Assembly: GCA_016196515.1 (NCBI GenBank)
Contig: JACPXN010000033.1
Span: 1 to 15,091, forward strand
Length of the DNA: 15,091 bases
Direction of reading: 5' to 3'
From: Candidatus Omnitrophota bacterium
GTDB lineage: Bacteria > Omnitrophota > Gorgyraeia > Zapsychrales > Fredricksoniimonadaceae
Shown: positions 12,236 through 15,091 of the stretch, in pieces
Position numbering within the stretch: the stretch's first letter is position 1
Layout of the letters: every line of letters starts with the position of its first letter
Notes under the pieces: generated by a model
Told to the model about the DNA's origin: nothing
Database searches by the model: none
Seen by the model: the letters and a program-made list of their open reading frames with translations, nothing else
Translations under genes and position numbers: made by a program

Positions 12236-13117
12236 TTATTGATTTTTCAAGAGGGTTTTGACGCGCACGATCTCAAAGCCCTGGTCTTCCAGGGCCTGGA
12301 TCTCTTCTTTGAGGACCTGCAGGGTCAATTCACGATCATGACCGATGGCGACGGCATGGCCCTTCTTGCGCGCCTTTTTGGCAAGGTCAATGATCTGTTT
12401 CTTGATCTCTTCTGCGGTGTTGATATTATCCAGGAAGACGTCACGCGAGGTAAAAGGAATCTCCATCTCCCGTGCCAGTTCGCCGCAGATGGAATGATGC
12501 GGCGCTGTCATGCTATCCACGAAAAACAGGCCTTTTTTCTTGAGACGTTTAAAAATAATTTTCATGAGATCCTTGTCCTGTGTGGCTTTGGAACCCATGT
12601 GATTATTGACCCCCTGCACCAAAGGCATTTTGGCCAGCGTATCGTCCATCATCGCAATGACCTTAGGAGGCTTCATGGTCGTTGTGATCAGGTAATTGTC
12701 CGGATAATGGTCGCGGTTGGCATACGGCTCCAAGGGCAAATGGAGCATGATGTCCTTGCCATAGACATTGGCGCATTTCATGATATTGTCCGTGTTCCTC
12801 AAATTGGGAAGCACCGCCACGGCCAGGGGGGCCGTGATCTCTTTAAGGAATTTACAATTATGCATGGTATAGCCCCAATCGTCGATGATAAAGGCGATCT
12901 TGCCCGCTCTTCCGGGTGTGGCTTTCGGGACTACTTCGGGCTTGACCATTTTGGCCTGGCCTATCGCGGCCTTAACCGCCCCGGGGGCACCTTGCTTCCT
13001 GGCATGGAAAAACAAAAAGGTTTGTACCGCGGCCAGGCAAAAAAGAACAATGATGACCGTTGTCTTCAGGTCATTTTTGTTCTTGCCGCCGGATGGGGTT
13101 TTTCCTGGCCGTGCCAT
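12236..13117 (-). CDS. Divergent polysaccharide deacetylase family protein
   Basis: A 293-residue protein with one N-terminal membrane anchor (about 19-37), a Pro/Lys linker and a YibQ-type (DUF610) divergent polysaccharide deacetylase domain. Motifs: IAFIIDDWGY (74-83) with the paired Asp, MLHLPLEP (124-131), GVNNHMGSKAT (169-179), FFVDSMT and a late AIGH (257-260). The Asp and His residues correspond to the metal-site pattern of NodB-type deacetylases, so the enzyme may de-acetylate a cell-wall or exported polysaccharide in the periplasm; the substrate is unknown. I choose the ATG at 13117-13115, which overlaps the upstream TGA by one base (TGATG), over the TTG one codon earlier. Adjacency to a Ctp protease (and often to envelope peptidases in other genomes) fits an envelope role. 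Confidence 0.92.
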   Translation of the reverse strand: MARPGKTPSGGKNKNDLKTTVIIVLFCLAAVQTFLFFHARKQGAPGAVKAAIGQAKMVKPEVVPKATPGRAGKIAFIIDDWGYTMHNCKFLKEITAPLAVAVLPNLRNTDNIMKCANVYGKDIMLHLPLEPYANRDHYPDNYLITTTMKPPKVIAMMDDTLAKMPLVQGVNNHMGSKATQDKDLMKIIFKRLKKKGLFFVDSMTAPHHSICGELAREMEIPFTSRDVFLDNINTAEEIKKQIIDLAKKARKKGHAVAIGHDRELTLQVLKEEIQALEDQGFEIVRVKTLLKNQ

Positions 13118-14430
13118 CAATGATTGGGGGTAAATCCGCGATACACCTTAATGCCTTTTATGACGTTGAGGGCGCTTTGCAATTGATTGTCGGTATCATC
13201 CTTCTTTTTCTGCTGGGATTCTTTGGCTTTCTGCGCGCTGTCAGGGGTCTCCTCGGCGTCTTTCTTCTGGACATCGGAGAATATCTTGTCCAGGTCATCC
13301 TTGCCCTTTTCCTTCTTCTTGTCCTTGTCGTCATCTTTTTCAACGACCACATCCGGAGTGATGCCCGTGCCGTGGATGCACACGCCGGAAGGCGTAAAAT
13401 ATTTGGCCGTGGTCAGCCGCAGGCCGGAACCGTCGGGAAGCGGGATCACCGACTGCACAGACCCCTTGCCGAAAGATTTTGTCCCCACGATGAGGGCACG
13501 CTTATTGTCTTTCATTGCACCCGCAAAGATCTCGCTCGCCGAAGCGCTGCCTTCGTTGATCAGGACAACCATGGGCCAGTTCAAAAATTTGCCATTCGTA
13601 TTACCGGACTTGGCGATCGCGTCCTGGGATGCGTGGCGCCCTCTGGTGGACACGATGGTCTGCCCCGCCGGCAAAAATTCCTCGGAAATCTTGATCGCGG
13701 TGTTCAAAAGCCCGCCGGGATCATTGCGCAGGTCAATGATCAAACTGTCGGCGCCCATGCCCTTTAACTGCTTAAGGCCTTCCCTGAATTCTTTATGGGA
13801 ATCTTCCCGGAATTCGGCCAAACGGATATACCCGATTCCATCGGCGATGACATGCACGTCCTTGACATCCTGCACGTGGATGATCTCGCGGGTGATGGTA
13901 AAATCCTTAATGAGACTTTCGCTCTCGCGCAGGATGGTGATATGCACATCGGTGCCAGGGTCCCCGCGCAATTTCTTGACCGCGTCATCGAGGGTCATGT
14001 CGCGGGTCAGGTCTTTTTCGATCTTGACGATACGGTCCCCTGATTTTAATCCCGCCCGCCACGCCGGCGTGTCATCAATAGGCGTGATGATGGTCAACAA
14101 ACTGTCTTTGATGGTGATCTCGATGCCCAGACCGCCGAATTTCCCCTGCGTTTCGGTTTTCAGGTTTTTATAATCCTGCGGGTCCAAAAACTGGCTATGC
14201 GGGTCGAGCGAAGAGAGCATCCCCTTCAAAGAACCGTAAATGAGGTCCTTGGGGGTTTTTTCGTCCACATATTCGGACTGGATGGTGGTCAAAGCATAAC
14301 TGAACAATTCAACCTTGGAATACAGGTCTTCTTTGCCCTGGCCGGCGGACAACGCCCAAGTCACGGCGCAAAATAAAAAGACCAGCGTCAACAAAATTTT
14401 ACGGGCCGCCGCGAAACATTTTTTAACCAT
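13117..14430 (-). CDS. C-terminal processing peptidase (S41, CtpA/Prc family)
   Basis: A 437-residue periplasmic serine protease. It has a signal peptide or anchor (about 10-29), an N-terminal helical region with LKGMLSSLDPHSQFL, a PDZ domain (about 97-180, FGGLGIEITIKDS, TPAWRAGLKSGDRIVKI), and the S41 core with IGYIRLAEF, DLRNDPGG, INEGSASASEIFAGAM carrying the likely nucleophile Ser297, and GTKSFGKGSVQ with the general-base Lys322. After the catalytic core (about residue 362) there is a long, highly charged Lys/Asp/Glu tail followed by a short end with VYRGFTPNH. Shine-Dalgarno GGAGG lies 7 bases before the ATG. The start overlaps the gatB stop by 8 bases. Such proteases trim peptidoglycan hydrolases or lipoproteins. 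Confidence 0.95.
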   Translation of the reverse strand: MVKKCFAAARKILLTLVFLFCAVTWALSAGQGKEDLYSKVELFSYALTTIQSEYVDEKTPKDLIYGSLKGMLSSLDPHSQFLDPQDYKNLKTETQGKFGGLGIEITIKDSLLTIITPIDDTPAWRAGLKSGDRIVKIEKDLTRDMTLDDAVKKLRGDPGTDVHITILRESESLIKDFTITREIIHVQDVKDVHVIADGIGYIRLAEFREDSHKEFREGLKQLKGMGADSLIIDLRNDPGGLLNTAIKISEEFLPAGQTIVSTRGRHASQDAIAKSGNTNGKFLNWPMVVLINEGSASASEIFAGAMKDNKRALIVGTKSFGKGSVQSVIPLPDGSGLRLTTAKYFTPSGVCIHGTGITPDVVVEKDDDKDKKKEKGKDDLDKIFSDVQKKDAEETPDSAQKAKESQQKKKDDTDNQLQSALNVIKGIKVYRGFTPNH

Positions 14431-15091
14431 TGCCGATCCTCCGCATGATCAATTCACTTAATTTTTTAGGGTTGGCCTTCCCCTTGCTTTTCTTCATGAC
14501 CTGGCCGACCAAAAATCCCACCGCATTGACCTTGCCCACTTTGATCTGGGCCGCCACCGACGGATTTTGAGCAATGACCTCGTCCACGATGACCGTCAAA
14601 ACGGAATCATCGGACACCTGCGTCCAGCCGCCTTCCTGGATAATGACATCGGCCGATCGGCCTTGATCGAGCATGGCGGTCAAAACATCCTTGCCCGCCA
14701 GATTACTGACAACACCATGATCCACACTCTTGATCAAATTGACAAAATTTTCTGAAGTTAATTTAAGATCACCAAAGACGCACTTGCGTTGATTGATCTC
14801 TTTTAATAATGGCCCGTTGATCCAATGGGCTGCATTTTCGGGATCTTCATACAACGACGCGCACTGTTCAAAAAATTCAGATAGGAACCTGTCCGATATC
14901 AAAATGAAAGAGTCATAGTCATTCAAGCCATATTGCTCTCTAAAACGCTTCTGTTTCTGGAACGGCAATTCCGGTAATTCGGCGCGCAGGGAATCCACAA
15001 AAACAGCATCCAGCGTGAACGGCACCAGATCGGGATCCGGAAAATACCTGTAATCATGCGCCTCTTCTTTGGAACGCATGGGCACGGTCAC
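14423..15091 (-). CDS. gatB: Asp-tRNA(Asn)/Glu-tRNA(Gln) amidotransferase subunit B (partial)
   Basis: The C-terminal 222 residues or so of GatB; the N-terminal half lies beyond the right edge. GatB, with GatA and GatC, converts mischarged Glu-tRNA-Gln and Asp-tRNA-Asn to the correct forms. The visible part opens with the highly conserved MRSKEEAHDYRYFPDPDL and continues through the helical linker and the YqeY-like tail domain (NAVGFLVGQVMKKSKGKANP) to the family C-terminal pattern LSELIMRRIG. The stop overlaps the protease start by 8 bases (ATGGTTAA). The presence of GatB suggests indirect Gln or Asn tRNA charging in this organism. Confidence 0.96.
   Translation of the reverse strand: MTVPMRSKEEAHDYRYFPDPDLVPFTLDAVFVDSLRAELPELPFQKQKRFREQYGLNDYDSFILISDRFLSEFFEQCASLYEDPENAAHWINGPLLKEINQRKCVFGDLKLTSENFVNLIKSVDHGVVSNLAGKDVLTAMLDQGRSADVIIQEGGWTQVSDDSVLTVIVDEVIAQNPSVAAQIKVGKVNAVGFLVGQVMKKSKGKANPKKLSELIMRRIGNG

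Noticed and set aside
12239..13123. A 294-codon plus-strand open frame
   Set aside because: It is the exact antisense of the deacetylase gene, has no recognisable domain or ribosome-binding site, and owes its length to the codon bias of the real gene.
13187..14173. A 328-codon plus-strand open frame
   Set aside because: It is antisense to the S41 protease, which has complete catalytic motifs. The opposite product is a low-complexity Ser/Arg-rich sequence typical of shadow frames.

Overview
This window is a dense, almost one-directional stretch of bacterial chromosome. Every gene I can support is on the minus strand, so transcription runs from high to low coordinates. Two partial genes cut the edges: the gatB C-terminus at the right and the first 21 codons of a membrane protein at the left. 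The genes are mostly conserved housekeeping genes. Start/stop overlaps of the ATGA type are frequent (bactofilin/HTH protein, tilS/repeat protein, cdaA/small protein, pdxJ/acpS, nnrD/next gene), which indicates long co-translated operons. Gene content and order (tilS, ftsH, folP, cdaA, pdxJ, acpS, nnrD, plus bactofilin, divergent deacetylase and an ArnT-like transferase) suggest a diderm, uncultured-lineage bacterium. Omnitrophota or another PVC-related group is my best guess, made from gene style only and not proven here.

Right block (15091 to about 10331): gatB (tRNA amidation), a C-terminal processing protease with signal anchor and PDZ domain, a divergent polysaccharide deacetylase, tsaD (t6A modification of tRNA), then, after a palindromic repeat, a bactofilin fused to an excisionase-type helix-turn-helix domain and a small HTH protein with one C-terminal membrane segment. 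The last two are translationally coupled and are the most unusual functional pair in the window.

Middle block (10316 to 5739): a strong sigma70-type promoter drives an elongator tRNA-Met, followed by an ArnT/PMT-type membrane glycosyltransferase, an exported SNase-fold protein whose catalytic residues look lost, tilS, and an exported protein made of fifteen 24-residue MORN-2/YwqK-type repeats.

Left block (5685 to 1): ftsH, folP, the diadenylate cyclase cdaA, a 32-residue membrane protein that looks like only the N-terminal anchor of a CdaR/YbbR protein, pdxJ, acpS, nnrD and the start of another membrane protein. This links proteolysis, folate, c-di-AMP, pyridoxal phosphate, acyl carrier protein activation and NAD(P)HX repair in one transcription unit.

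The unexplained structure is in the small repeats. Two near-identical 75-84 bp palindromic elements sit at two gene junctions, and in each case the element's first TGA is also the stop codon of the upstream gene. A third palindrome supplies the stop of the repeat protein, a fourth lies in front of the bactofilin, and a fifth is inserted in frame inside nnrD and is translated as a 16-residue segment. Small palindromic elements have therefore repeatedly been accepted into gene ends, leaders and even a coding sequence. There is no gene-free stretch longer than 300 bases, and I see no CRISPR array, transposase, prophage or rRNA.
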